Shown here one piece after another: positions 34,901-46,554 of a stretch of 64,000 nucleotides of DNA. Under the pieces are notes generated by a model. It had not been told where the DNA came from, did not search any database, and saw only the letters and a list, made by a program, of their open reading frames with translations. Where the stretch lies: positions 10,139,001 to 10,203,000 of the forward strand of contig NC_068976.1 of NCBI RefSeq assembly GCF_016808095.1, read 5' to 3'. How positions within the stretch are numbered: the first letter of the stretch is position 1; each line of letters opens with the position of its first letter. Both the position numbers and the translations under genes were made by a program. The stretch is from Vigna angularis. Its lineage: Eukaryota > Streptophyta > Magnoliopsida > Fabales > Fabaceae.

Positions 34901-36504
34901 GGTTGCAGACCTGAATGAACCATTTGTTCAAATGATCTAATAGCATGGCCACCGTCTCCGTTTTGTGCATAAGCTGAAATCAGTGCATTCCAAGAAACAC
35001 AGTTCCTCGTAGGCATCTCTTGAAACATATGAAGTGCTTCTTTTATGGATCCACATTTTGCATACATGTCAACCAGTGCACTCCCAGAAAATACATTTGA
35101 AATGCATCCAGACCTGATTATATGTAAGTGTAACTGTTTTCCCAGTGTTAGTGAAGCTAGATTTGCGCAAGCTCTTAAGATACTGGCGTAAGTGGCCGAG
35201 TCAGCACGTATTTTGGCTTTTTGCATATCAACAAATAGCTTTAGGCCGTCTTCATGGAGCCCCTTCTGAACATAACCCGAGATCAAGGCTGTCCATGGAA
35301 CTGAACCTTGATGAGCCATATCAACAAAAATCCTATTTGCTTCCCCAAATTTGTCACATTTAGCATACATGTCAACCAAAGAATTCCCAACCAGAATTTC
35401 TGAAATGGCATCTGTTACAATTGCCTGGGAATGGATTTGCCTACCCATTTCCAGGTTCAAAGCATTTGCGGCAATGCTCAAAAAGGTTGCAAATGGGAAT
35501 TGCCGCCTGTCAAATCTTGTAAACTGTAATTCCCTGAAAAGTTCAAGCGATTCCTCCACTCTTTCATTCCATGCACAATAAGTGATGATCACATTGTAAG
35601 AGATACCATCCACCTCTGGCATTTCATAAAAAAGCTTCCTCACTTCAGCAACACGGTCATGCTTGGAGTAGAAATCAAGCAAAGCATTAGCCACAAACAC
35701 ATTCCACACAAACATACACTTCACCACAAAACTGTGAACTTGTTGCCCAAATTCTATATCATCCAATTGTATGCCTGCAGTTAAAACCGCAGCAAAAGTA
35801 AACTCAGTGGGATTGAACCCCAAATTCTGCATCTTGAAAAACAGGTTGATAGCATCATGATTGAAGCCCTCTTTGGAGTACCCCGTCAACAACACATTGA
35901 AAGTTACATTATCTCTCTCCGGCATATGCTTGAAGAGGTGACAAGCCAAACCTAGGCTACGCGTCTTACAGTAAGAATCAAGCAACGAGTTGCAAACCGT
36001 GAGGGTGGAATCATACCCCAATTTGACAACATGGGTTTGCACTTGTGCGACTTCATTGACACTTTCAAACTCAGTGAACCCAGATAAGAGAGTCGTCAAG
36101 GTGACATGATCCGGAACCAAGCCGTGCCTACACATATCAGCGAAGAGACCGAAAGCATCGCGGAACTTATTGTTCTGAGCGTAGCCACCAATGAGCATTG
36201 TCCAGGTAACAACCGAGCGTTCAACCATGCCATCAAACAAGCTCCTAGCAGTGGAAAGATTGCCAGAGTTTAAGTAACCCATGATCATAGTGTTGGTGGA
36301 GATGATGTTCTTGTGAGGCATTTTGTCAAACAGTTTGCGTGCTGCACCCAAATCCCCATGTAGGAGATGATTCTTTACTTGAAAGTTGAAACGATACGTG
36401 TTGGGATCGAAGCCTGTCTTGATGATGGAAGCATCGACCTGAAAGTGTCGTTTTTGCAATGTCAAAATTCCGTTTTTCCTCGAACATGCTTTGATGTAAT
36501 TCAT
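34901..36504 (-). pseudogene. PPR copy 3: N-terminal two-thirds
   Basis: An open frame from the MNYIKACSRK start (36502-36504) through all the upstream PLS repeats to GLQPN, collinear with residues 46 to ~580 of the intact protein and with very few substitutions (for example VDMAHQG for VDLAHQG, ITYCAW for ITCCAW). It lacks the last repeats and the E and DYW domains, and its frame runs into the solo LTR (LSERLQRNG). An 8-bp deletion just upstream (near 36515) removes the frame for the 45-residue N-terminal extension. Confidence 0.9.
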
Positions 36505-37420
36505 GGAACATAATTGAAAATGAAAGACACTCCGAGGAAATGACTGAGTAGACCGGTCGGAGTTGGATTCGAAGCTCCTTGAGGCGTTCTCTAATGAGGC
36601 AAACACAGTTGAATGGAAAGGTTATAAGCATTTAAGCCTAATTACCAATTTATTCTCATAATACACAAAGAGCGAAAAAAAAATAACCAAACCAATCCGT
36701 TTTGAAACCAACAAACCAATTTCAGATCACAAGTTATCCATCAAGGTCGTATTCCGTCAAGAATTGGGCATTCAAACCGTCAACAACAATACATACAAGT
36801 TAGCTCCCCATATCTGGAAAATTAGCTTTTCCTCACTGCTCAACTCTTTCCACCAATTTCCGCAGCCTCATGCGTTCGACACTCCACTCGAACAACCTCC
36901 CCAACTTGCTACCCGTGCCTCGTAAATTCTCTCTCTCACTCTTAGACTTTCCAGAATATTTGTTTTGGTCCCCCCAAACTCTCAACTATTCGCCCAATTT
37001 AGAGACTCGCTCACCACTCCAAAATGAATGTCGCGAACCCTAGAAATTTAATCCCTCCAATTCTTCTTCTCCATAAGGCACCTCAGTTTCTCTTAATTTC
37101 TATGCTTTCGTTACTCTCCCGTAGCATTGGATTTCTTCATCACGCCGCATAGAAAAAAAAAACAAAAAAAACAAAACCCCCCTTTACTAAATCCTCTAGT
37201 ATCGGTTGTCCAAATACAACATTTTATTTAAATTTATTTTTTCAAAAATAAGATACGAGCTTAAATTCAATTTTAATCTATATAAGTTAACTGATGGACA
37301 ATTTTGTTCCCCTCAAATTTTAATTACAAATTTAATCTTTTAATCTTTTAAAGTTATGCAATTTTAATTAACCAATAATTAAGTTGTCAATCTAAATATA
37401 TAGATAGAGAGAAAGAGATT
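36505..37420. repeat. PPR 5' flank, copy 3
   Basis: Nearly identical to 11235-12152 and therefore the likely ancestral upstream region of the PPR gene, because it continues without a scar into unique sequence after TAGATAGAGAGAAAGAGATT (37410). It includes GCGAACCCTAGAAATTTAAT near 37033. Confidence 0.75.
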
Positions 37421-38586
37421 ACTCGGATTAACAAATTGTAAAACTAGTTACAATGAGTTATTAATATTATCATCAATTAGATATATGTAATATTTTTATA
37501 TAACCAACTAAATGAAAAATTAACCTTCTAGAAAATGTTGATGTTTGCTTTTAGAAAATCAAATTAATATTAAAGAAATGTTAACAAATTATGTGGAGAA
37601 ATAAAAGAATGCCTGTAACTGGAAAGCTCCTTCTATTTTATTTAATTTTAAACAAATGAAGAAGAGAGAGCCAAAGCTATCAAATTTAGTGTATAATTAT
37701 TGTAAAATTTATACGAAACTCAAAAGAGTCTATAACTATGTACTACCAAACACATCGATCACTAGAAGTTGGTATGAAAAGTTAAGTAGGCATGAAAACA
37801 TGAAGATTTTGTGTTTGTGTAATACACATTCTTGTGAAACTCTGGGCTCACAGAAAGTTCCTCCAAGATCATCACAATTGAGAATTGCTTAATAGAACTA
37901 GTTTAATTGAGAAATAGGATCAACTTTGAGTAACTCATCCAACAATAGATAACATGTTGCATGAGTCACAAATATTTGAAGAGCTATTGATCTTGAGCTG
38001 ACCAATTAGTAAACAAAATGAAAAGGTAAATTCAGCAAAATAATTCACGCAACAATTTGTGGTAACAAACTCAAGATAAGTAGTGGAAAGAGGAACAAAA
38101 GAGAAAAAACATTAATAAAGGGGGAAAAAAGCTTAACAACAAAATAAATACATTGAAAATCTCGTAAAACAAAACAGCTCACTATCCTTTTCTTTATCCA
38201 TCATCATAAAAAAATGTTTTTTTTTTTGCAGATACTTCTTTAGACAATTAATACATTATAGAAGTTAGATACCTATCATGCCACGGACTAAGGACTGTCC
38301 ATTCCAGAACTGAAAAAAAAAATGGTACAACAAACTTCTGGGGTCAGAATTCCTGTAGTGTGATTTCTAGGCCCTAACATGAATCACTTGGGTTGGTGGA
38401 ATTATGCATATTCATTCCATTTTTTTCACTTGGAGTTGAGATTGGTGCTACGCTCTGGCTGAATAAGTGAAGAAACAGAACGCTGTTGGGAAGCTATGCC
38501 AGCAGCCCTCAGAAAGTAACTTCATCCCAGCTTCTATAGAAGGTTGGGCACGATCAAATAATATCAATAGAAAGCAAAGGCACCAT
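37421..38586. other. Unique spacer between PPR copy 3 and the GT29 gene
   Basis: AT-rich sequence without a recognisable gene. The right part (about 38160-38586) probably contains the 3' UTR of the minus-strand GT29 gene. A 78-codon frame at 37656-37892 has no recognised motif. Confidence 0.5.
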
Positions 38587-41353
38587 TTACGCCTCAGATT
38601 TTAAGGAATGTCTCACACAGACTAGATCATCCAACCTATTGTCGTCCATTTTATATAGAGAGACCCCTTGCATCTGGTTATAATGATCCTGTGCTTCCCT
38701 CCTCAAACTCTCAAAAGGCATCACTTCCCATTTACTATAATTTGAATATTTCCTTATATCACTCATGTCTGGTGATCCTGAGACAGGTCCACTGTTCTCT
38801 GGATCCACATTGCCCCACACCTTACAATTGCCAAACTGTCCTAAATCACCTCCATGACCGTCTTCATTCCTTTTCAAGTGCAAAGCTGCTGCATGTGCTT
38901 GCCTTATCATTTCTCTACTAGGTATATCTGACCAGTCTTCCCTCCTCTTAGATCTCATGGGCGAGTGAATCCTGATTACCTGACAATAAAACAAATCGAA
39001 ATCATTATAAAATATACACACTAAATATATTGTGTATAAAAATTTATAATTAATGTATACCCCAAGACATTCTAGAAGTTGGTAATACGCTCTTCCTTGA
39101 AGTGGATTGTGTCCCTTTCTAGGCTTAGAGAAGTATCTTGTCCTATAAGAAAAAAAATGATAAAAAGGGAAGATGAAATGTTCGAAAGTCTTAGTATCAC
39201 AACCTTACATTTACAAAAATAAATAAACAAATAATTTAAAAATAAAGATTTTGTGTATCAATGGAGGAAAGACCAAGAATTTGAGAAATAATCAATATCA
39301 AAATAGATAAACTAACCATTCAGTGTATCCTGGATCAACAGTGAATCCATATATATCAATGATATCACACATGGAGAGCGCTAACTCAATAGATTTCATT
39401 CCAGTTCCTTTGGCACCTCGACGTAGTACAATTCCTTGGAAGAGATAGACTGGGTTGGGTATGGTCTGCCATAAAAGGTAGTTTGAAAAAATGTAGATAA
39501 ACCTATTATAGTAAGTAGCTAGGTATCCAGTTGCTCCCATCCGTACTGATATACACCTAAAAGCATTCAATGAACCGGTTATAAATAACAGATTCTCACC
39601 TTTATAACTGCATTGATTTCTCTGTGTGTCAGACTTTTGATTATGAGAACCTCAGTGTCTGCAAAAGAACAAGTTTTAATCCTTTCATTATATAGATACC
39701 ATGAACTAACAGGCAAACGAAAAAATAATCATAACTTACCAGATCCTTTTAGAATAGGGACCATGTTACGCGCAGCACCTCTGACAACTAGACGGAAATC
39801 CCTCTTAAGACCAACATATTTGGCATATTCCTACACAATCCATATAGGGACAAAATAAGTATCCGCGACTCTTTTAATAGCCTATCGGATAAATACACTA
39901 CAAACTCTAATACTATATCACTTTTTGGGATCTTGTTCAGAATATAATTGTTGGATATTGCAGAAGCAGGTTGTTGTTTCATCTATGCTTTGGATAAACT
40001 AATAGGATTTCAAGAAAACGGAAATGAAAGAAGAAATTGTTAAAACTTTGTCCCCATTATGATGGGTTGACATGTTTACCTCATTAACAGGGGCCTCATT
40101 GTCCCGAATAACAGCATCATGGCTGTCAATTTCTTTCCCGAATGTAGTCTTCAGAAGGTCCCCAGAATTACCAACAACAGCACAAGTTCGGAACTGCCGT
40201 GGGTGAAATGGGGGCTTTGCAGGTAATAACACATTGAGGTTCTCTTCACAAAGAGTCTTGTTGGTGCACTTCTTTGTCCCCCTACAAGAAGAAAAGGCAT
40301 TCGCACACATACACTAACTGATAACACATGCAACCCAATAAACAAAATTGAAATAAAGTTTCAAGATCCATACAACTGTGCTATCCTTTGTGGAGCGTAA
40401 TCCATCCAACCACCAGGTCGAGAATCAAGATACTCTCTGGTCAACACAGTTGTCATGTTCCGATACTGCAACATCTCAACACATCAGCCCAAGTAAATAC
40501 TCATTCTAAAACTTCAAATGAAACAGGAACAAAAGGAGTGTCATGACAATGCACCTGTTCCCACAACAGGATTGCCTCACACACATCATATTTGTACTCC
40601 AACGGCTCAAAGTGCTTAAACTGTGCGTTGTACTGCAATAATTTAAACATTGAAAAAGAAAAAAGAAACTCAACAGTTTAACCACTAACGAAACATTAAA
40701 AAAAATAAGAGTTCTCAGAACTCAGAATTGAGGAGACAGAAAGACATACCCAAGAGCTGTTGGTACCTTCAGGGTATTTAAGGATCAAATTGCAATGGTC
40801 AATTATATGAGCAGTGAGTCCTAGCCCCCTCTTATCCTGTTTCAATTTCCAACGTCAGCACATATCTTAACACAACTATATTCTATCCTTTTAAAAAAAT
40901 AAAAACACAAGACATAGATTATGATGCTTATATGTTTTTTCTGTGCTTCTATCAGAATTGGAAGTGAGTGTAGCCGGAGTTACACATCAATAATATTAAG
41001 AAATGATAAGATGAATAAATAACCACATCAGTATTATTCATCAGAGAGAAATGTTTCAGATCGAACAGTTACCACACATTGCTGAACACTGGACTGAAAG
41101 TTAGACAAGATGCGGATAATTTTGGATTTGCGAGCCGAAGAAAGGGACCCTGAACATGCGAATTTAAACGGAAATTAAGAAAACAGAAATAGAATGATTG
41201 ATATTACAAGTGTGATGCGTTTACCGAGAATATACCTGAGAAGAAAGAGGATTGGATGTAGAAGAGGAGGAAGGAGAACAATGCAGCCGCGCACACCAGA
41301 TAAAGGATGGTGGGTCGTCGGTTAAGGGCTGAAACCTGCTTGTGCTGCCTCAT
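38587..41353 (-). CDS. GT29 sialyltransferase-like protein, 11 exons, 475 residues
   Basis: A type II Golgi membrane protein of glycosyltransferase family 29. Exons on the minus strand, all with GT-AG ends and continuous frame: 41353-41236, 41149-41073, 40836-40750, 40632-40555, 40465-40374, 40281-40080, 39830-39740, 39658-39600, 39465-39317, 39142-39061 and 38979-38587. Residues 14-33 ([20 protein letters not shown]) form the signal anchor. Residues about 182-218 are sialylmotif L ([16 protein letters not shown]), 285-309 sialylmotif S ([18 protein letters not shown]), and about 350 carries the HSPM of the very small motif. The C-terminus ([20 protein letters not shown]) is the plant-specific tail. 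It resembles Arabidopsis SIA2/MGP2-type proteins, probably SIA2, from memory. Plants lack conventional sialic acid, so the acceptor is uncertain; Kdo- or galactose-related pectin or AGP roles have been proposed. The gene looks intact. A repeated block starts about 10 bp upstream of its ATG. Confidence 0.93.
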
Positions 41354-41562
41354 TGGTGTTTGTGTAACGTCCCAACTTTGAGAGTCACTTAAGTGTATCA
41401 AAGTCTAATTTTTCGTAAAGGTCACGTTGAAAATTTAAAAATAAAATTAATTTATTCCAATGTACATATCCACAACTCAAGTTCAAATAAAGCGTCAAGT
41501 ACATTTCATAAAAATTTATTTCTCAAATAAATCTTTAATAATTCTTTAATGCTTCCCGAATG
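41354..41562. repeat. GT29 upstream segment, duplicated at 47157-47365
   Basis: Starts GGTGTTTGTGTAACGTCCCA right at the 5' side of the GT29 ATG and runs to CTTCCCGAATG. The copy at 47157-47365 is collinear without an indel (constant offset 5803). TGTAACGTCCC resembles an LTR terminus, but I found no target duplication for it. Confidence 0.8.
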
Positions 41563-42700
41563 CTAGCCCCTCTCTCGTCAATTACACAACTCCAGAATCA
41601 TCTGCATTCCTATCTGCTCCCGTATAAAACACATGTTATACGATTATTGCAACAAACACACGGAAATATAGGTGAGCTATTGAATAAACACAAAGCATTA
41701 ATCAGAATATAATAATTATATGGAATAAACACAAAGCATTAATCAAAATATAACAATTATATTGAATAAATACAAAGAATTAATCAAAATATAACAATTA
41801 AAGCAGTACACCCATTAACACTCACTCAGGCTTAGCCTTAGTGATTCCTGTCACAGAGACTATGATTAATTAGAACCAATACCTTTAACGTTCTATCACA
41901 CAGACCAATTGTTGTCACACAAGACCAATCGTTGTCACACAATTTATATAAATATCCAATTTCCACCAAACAAGTGTTACCCAACCTTAAACCATTTTTC
42001 CATAATCCAAAGATGCAACTAGGTAACAAACATTCATTATACTAAACAAATTAATCAAAATTTAATAACGAGAGATGCACTCTAATGAGACCCGTCAAAC
42101 ATACTATAAACTTCCTTAATTCATCCAACTATATTCCGCACTAACATATACATATATATTCCAATCAAAGAAAGTTTACTTGACCAACCATACTGTTTCA
42201 GAATCAATGCTTAAACTTAGAAATCGAAATTTAAAAGAGACTCATACTGCATAACTATCCTGGCCTTGTTAAAAACCACCTACATCATCCATCAATCATA
42301 TAAAACCTTCACAAAGCATACTCTAATAATCATTTCAAATACGTGTATACATTCATAATACCATAATTTCCTACCCCAAAATCCCTTTTCAAATCAACTT
42401 GACAGAAACAGTACCTGCATCATACCTTTCTTATTCCATTAATCGTACCTATTCACCATTTTAATAAAACAGAACCCTACATTATAACCTCCTCTTCATT
42501 TATATAACACCAATATAACTCAAAAAACATTTAACAAATTCCTTATAAGTCATTTACCAAACTTTATTCTCATTCTTCAGAACATACAATTTCTCCTATT
42601 ATAACAAGATCATTCAAAATCAATCGCGATGAAACCCAATTGAAATTGTACAACCCATGACCCCTCTGATTCAAGTCATGAAATTTCCAGGATATAAAAT
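41563..42700 (-). repeat. Block B, copy b
   Basis: Reverse complement of 9060-10225 and parallel to 51020-51942 plus 55903-56110. It carries a 27-base insertion near 42048-42078 (TTAATCAAAATTTAATAACG) that the other copies lack, so it is not the direct source of either. It diverges from copies a and c at about 42725, where copies a and c read GAGTGGGATTATATG and this copy reads GAATGCCACTTAACC. Confidence 0.85.
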
Positions 42701-43015
42701 CTAAAGAGAACGAAATAAAACCTAACAAGAATGCCACTTAACCAAATTCATTAAGCCCAATATGAAGATAATAGTTCCCCATACCTGCAGTGTGTTCGTC
42801 GTCTTCAAAAAAAAAAGCGTTTCTACCAAACCTCTACGTCTCACACTTCACCCACTGCTTGAATTTCACACTTCTCTTCTCAGAATCTCTCGCTCCCACT
42901 CTTGGTTTCTAAAGCTCACTTGCTTTCGTGTCCCCAAACCCTCAATTTCTCGCCATATTTATAGGCTCTCTCCATCACCCCAAAATAAAGTCTCGAACCC
43001 TAGAAATGAAACTCC
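42663..43015 (-). repeat. Block C with a TATA box, also at 46003-46342
   Basis: From CAAGTCATGAAATTTCCAGG to AACCCTAGAAATGAAACTCC this segment recurs at 46003-46342. On the minus strand it has a clean TATAAATA at 42956-42963 followed by GGCGAGAAATTGAGGG, so together with block B it looks like a minus-strand transcription unit or LTR promoter running toward the GT29 start. No protein is encoded. Confidence 0.65.
42956..42963 (-). promoter_or_regulatory. TATA box candidate in block C
   Basis: TATAAATA on the minus strand in the context GAGAGCCTATAAATATGGCG. The same box is kept in the second block C at 46296-46303. Transcription from it would run leftward through block B toward the GT29 gene. 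Confidence 0.5.
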
Positions 43016-43417
43016 TAATGAAAATTTGCAGACAAATTCAGTCGATGAGACTGTTTTTGGTCTACCCTGTGACGACTTACAATTCTTGACATTGAAGTGG
43101 AAGTTTCATCCTGGGATCATTGTTTAAATCCTTGTTAGAAAGCTATGAATAAGATTGTCTTGATTTGTAGATCATTGGTATAAAAAGTTATACAAATAAA
43201 AATAGAAAAATGTGTGATATGACAGTGGAAGCAAACTCTGTCAAGGATTTCTTTTTCTTGCTGGGAAGGAATAATATGTTTTCTCCTGACCAGTAGTGTA
43301 GAAAATTGGTATTAATAACCAAGGGTATATTTGTCAATGGAGACTAAATCTTTGTCAGGGTTAACGCCTTTTCTTTGTAAGTAAAATTGATGAATTTGTT
43401 GATGAAACAAAAACAAA
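43016..43417. other. 3' side of the intact PPR gene, no gene seen
   Basis: About 400 bp after the PPR stop codon on the minus strand, presumably including its 3' UTR. No repeat or coding motif was recognised. Confidence 0.5.
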
Positions 43418-45982
43418 TTACCAGTAGTCCTTACAGGAGCAAGATCCATCTCTGAAATGATGGAATCTACTTGAATCCCTGACTGTGATTTCCCGGTTTA
43501 CAATCTTGGAGATTATCTTGATGGCAGCGTGGCAATCGTTACAAGCTCGTAGGTTCTTCAGCACCAATATGGGTGACCCTTTTGGGGTGCTAATAAGTGC
43601 AAACGCAATGGCAATGCGTTCACTGTGATACTTTAGGGACTCTACCTTGACTTCCTCATCCACATTGTGCAGGGCACAACTTGAGTCAGGTTTATACCCT
43701 TGTTTCTCCATTTGCTCTTCCAACTCATGAAGCATCCTTGTTATCTCTTTCATCTGTGGGTGAGACATGTCATTGGCTGAGAAAACATGAGTCTTCTGTT
43801 TGATTTCAACCCAACTGTATGCTGGGACCTTTCTGATCCCTCGCTCTCTCATGGCCTTCTTCACCTTTCCTACATTCTCCCATTCACCAGCTACTGCATA
43901 AATATTGGAAAGGCTAACATATGGAGCAGCATCTCTAAGGATCTTCATATTGAATAGTTGATCTGCTGCTCTCTTTGCCATCTCTTGATTCTTATGGATC
44001 CTGCATGAGTTGAGAATCGATGTCCACATTACCTCATCTGGTTCAAACGGCATCCGAGCCATCAATATCTCAGCATCATCAAATCGCCCACTGCGACATA
44101 GCATATCAACCATTGATGCGTAATGCTCTTTTTTGGGTACAAATTTATACACTTGAGTCATGGAGTTGAAGTATTGTAATCCTTCTTCAACTAGACCACA
44201 GTGGCTGCAGGCACACAAAATGCTAAGGAAGCTGACAGAATTTGGTTGCAGACCTGAATGAACCATTTGTTCAAATGATCTAATAGCATGGCCACCGTCT
44301 CCGTTTTGTGCATAAGCTGAAATCAGTGCATTCCAGGAAACACAGTTCCTCGTAGGCATCTCTTGAAACATATGAAGTGCTTCTTTTATGGATCCACATT
44401 TTGCATACATGTCAACCAGTGCACTCCCAGAAAATACATTTGAAATGCATCCAGACCTGATTATATGTAAGTGTAACTGTTTTCCCAATGTTAGTGAAGC
44501 TAGATTTGCGCAAGCTCTTAAGATACTGGCGTAAGTGGCCGAGTCAGCACGTATTTTGGCTTTTTGCATATCAACAAATAGCTTTAGGCCGTCTTCATGG
44601 AGCCCCTTCTGAACATAACCCGAGATCAGGGCTGTCCATGGAACTGAACCTTGATGAGCCAAATCAACAAAAATCCTATTTGCTTCCCCAAATTTGTCAC
44701 ATTTAGCATACATGTCAACCAAAGAATTCCCAACCAGAATTTCTGAAATGGCATCTGTTACAATTGCCTGGGAATGGATTTGCCTACCCATTTCCAGGTT
44801 CAAAGCATTTGCGGCAATGCTCAAAAAGGTTGCAAATGGGAATTGTCGCCTGTCAAATCTTGTAAACTGTAATTCCCTGAAAAGTTCAAGCGATTCCTCC
44901 ACTCTTTCATTCCATGCACAACAAGTGATGATCACATTGTAAGAGATACCATCCACCTCTGGCATTTCATAAAAAAGCTTCCTCACTTCAGCAACACGGT
45001 CATGCTTGGAGTAGAAATCAAGCAAAGCATTAGCCACAAACACATTCCACACAAACATACACTTCACCACAAAACTGTGAACTTGTTGCCCAAATTCTAT
45101 ATCATCCAACTGTATGCCTGCAGTTAAAACCGCAGCAAAAGTAAACTCAGTGGGATTGAACCCCAAATTCTGCATCTTGAAAAACAGGTTGATAGCATCA
45201 TGATTGAAGCCCTCTTTGGAGTACCCCGTCAACAACACATTGAAAGTTACATTATCTCTCTCCGGCATATGCTTGAAGAGGTGACAAGCCAAACCTAGGC
45301 TACGCGTCTTACAGTAAGAATCAAGCAACGAGTTGCAAACCGTGAGGGTGGAATCATACCCCAATTTGACAACATGGGTTTGCACTTGTGCGACTTCATT
45401 GACACTTTCAAACTCAGTGAACCCAGATAAGAGAGTCGTCAAGGTGACATGATCCGGAACCAAGCCGTGCCTACACATATCAGCGAAGAGACCGAAAGCA
45501 TCGCGGAACTTATTGTTCTGAGCGTAGCCACCAATGAGCATTGTCCAGGTAACAACCGAGCGTTCAACCATGCCATCAAACAAGCTCCTAGCAGTGGAAA
45601 GATTGCCAGAGTTTAAGTAACCCATGATCATAGTGTTGGTGGAGATGATGTTCTTGTGAGGCATTTTGTCAAACAGTTTGCGTGCTGCACCCAAATCCCC
45701 ATGTAGGAGATGATTCTTTACTTGAAAGTTGAAACGATACGTGTTGGGATCGAAGCCTGTCTTGATGATGGAAGCATCGACCTGAAAGTGTCGTTTTTGC
45801 AATGTCAAAATTCCGTTTTTCCTCGAACATGCTTTGATGTAATTCATGGAACATAAACGGAAAATTGAAAATGGAAGACACTCCGAGGAAATGACTGAGT
45901 AGACCGGTCGGAGTTGGATTCGAAGCTCCTCGAGGCGTTCTCTAATGAGGCAAACACAGTTGAATGGAAAGGTTATAAGCAT
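43418..45982 (-). CDS. PLS-class PPR protein with E and DYW domains (organellar RNA editing factor)
   Basis: An intronless frame of 854 codons from ATG 45982; ATG 45847 (residue 46, MNYIKACSRK) is an alternative start and may be the real one, because similar proteins I recall begin there. Tandem PPR motifs fill residues ~80-640 in the P-L-S pattern (VVTWTMLIGGYAQ, VPWTALISGYVQ, CVSWNALISAYAQ), each reading one RNA base. E and E+ motifs follow (YVSLSNIYAVAGEWENV, GIRKVPAYSWVEI). The DYW deaminase at the C-terminus keeps HSE (786-788), the zinc ligands CNDCH (814-818), CSC (848-850) and terminal DYW (852-854), so C-to-U editing activity is plausible. It resembles the protein annotated At2g01510 in Arabidopsis. 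It is the only complete one of four copies here. Its upstream sequence changes abruptly at about 46003, 20 bp before the first ATG. Confidence 0.95.
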   Translation of the reverse strand: MLITFPFNCVCLIRERLEELRIQLRPVYSVISSECLPFSIFRLCSMNYIKACSRKNGILTLQKRHFQVDASIIKTGFDPNTYRFNFQVKNHLLHGDLGAARKLFDKMPHKNIISTNTMIMGYLNSGNLSTARSLFDGMVERSVVTWTMLIGGYAQNNKFRDAFGLFADMCRHGLVPDHVTLTTLLSGFTEFESVNEVAQVQTHVVKLGYDSTLTVCNSLLDSYCKTRSLGLACHLFKHMPERDNVTFNVLLTGYSKEGFNHDAINLFFKMQNLGFNPTEFTFAAVLTAGIQLDDIEFGQQVHSFVVKCMFVWNVFVANALLDFYSKHDRVAEVRKLFYEMPEVDGISYNVIITCCAWNERVEESLELFRELQFTRFDRRQFPFATFLSIAANALNLEMGRQIHSQAIVTDAISEILVGNSLVDMYAKCDKFGEANRIFVDLAHQGSVPWTALISGYVQKGLHEDGLKLFVDMQKAKIRADSATYASILRACANLASLTLGKQLHLHIIRSGCISNVFSGSALVDMYAKCGSIKEALHMFQEMPTRNCVSWNALISAYAQNGDGGHAIRSFEQMVHSGLQPNSVSFLSILCACSHCGLVEEGLQYFNSMTQVYKFVPKKEHYASMVDMLCRSGRFDDAEILMARMPFEPDEVMWTSILNSCRIHKNQEMAKRAADQLFNMKILRDAAPYVSLSNIYAVAGEWENVGKVKKAMRERGIRKVPAYSWVEIKQKTHVFSANDMSHPQMKEITRMLHELEEQMEKQGYKPDSSCALHNVDEEVKVESLKYHSERIAIAFALISTPKGSPILVLKNLRACNDCHAAIKIISKIVNREITVRDSSRFHHFRDGSCSCKDYW

Positions 45983-46002
45983 TTAAGCCTAATTACCAAT
46001 TT

Positions 46003-46342
46003 ATTCAAGTCATGAAATTTCCAGGACATAAAATCTAAAGAGAACGAAATAAAACCTAAACAAGAACGCCACTTAACCAAATTCATTAACCCCAACATGA
46101 ACATAATAGTTCCCCATACCTGCAGTGTGTTCGTCTTCTTCAAAAAAACGTTTCTACCAAACCTCTACACCTCACACATCTCACACTCCACCCACTGCTT
46201 GAATTTCGCACTTCTCTTCTCGAAATCTCTCTCTCCCACTCTTGGTTTCTAAAGCTCACTTGCTTTCGTGTCCTCAAACCCTCAATTCCTCGCCATATTT
46301 ATAGGCTCTCTCCATCATCCCAAAATAAAGTCTCAAACCCTA
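46003..46342 (-). repeat. Block C, second copy, directly upstream of the intact PPR gene
   Basis: Parallel to 42663-43010, beginning CAAGTCATGAAATTTCCAGG right after PPR leader sequence AATTACCAATTTATT. It has the TATAAATA box at 46296-46303 on the minus strand, pointing at the PPR gene about 310 bp away. It replaces the original flank seen at 11370-12152 and 36607-37410. Confidence 0.8.
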
Positions 46343-46554
46343 GAAGTGAAACTCCTAAACTCGGATTCCCTTTCTCCATTAATTCTTTTTTCCATTACCT
46401 CCTCGGAACAATTATTTCTTCCTCACGCCGCTCTCCCTTTCGCAACCAATTACCCTAACCCTAGGGTTTTTTGAAAAAGAAGAAGAAAGAGAAGCAAAAA
46501 GAGAAACTAACGAAAAAGGAGAAAGAAAGAAATGAGCTCCTGTAAAACTGACCC
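46343..46554. repeat. Inverted partner of 3723-3934
   Basis: Reverse complement of 3723-3934, including CCCTAACCCTAGGGTTTTTT. It continues block C and then abuts the duplicated GT29 exon 3 at about 46552. Confidence 0.8.

Noticed and set aside
41354..42780. Calling blocks B and C a complete LTR bounded by TGTAACGTCCC
   Set aside because: I found no matching right end or target duplication, so it is listed only as a repeat.
42762..43127. 121-codon plus-strand frame in block C
   Set aside because: Lies in repeat sequence, is broken in the second copy, and has no protein motif.
44488..44942. Plus-strand frames across the PPR gene (also at 12642-13096 and 35145-35581)
   Set aside because: Antisense shadows repeated in every PPR copy.
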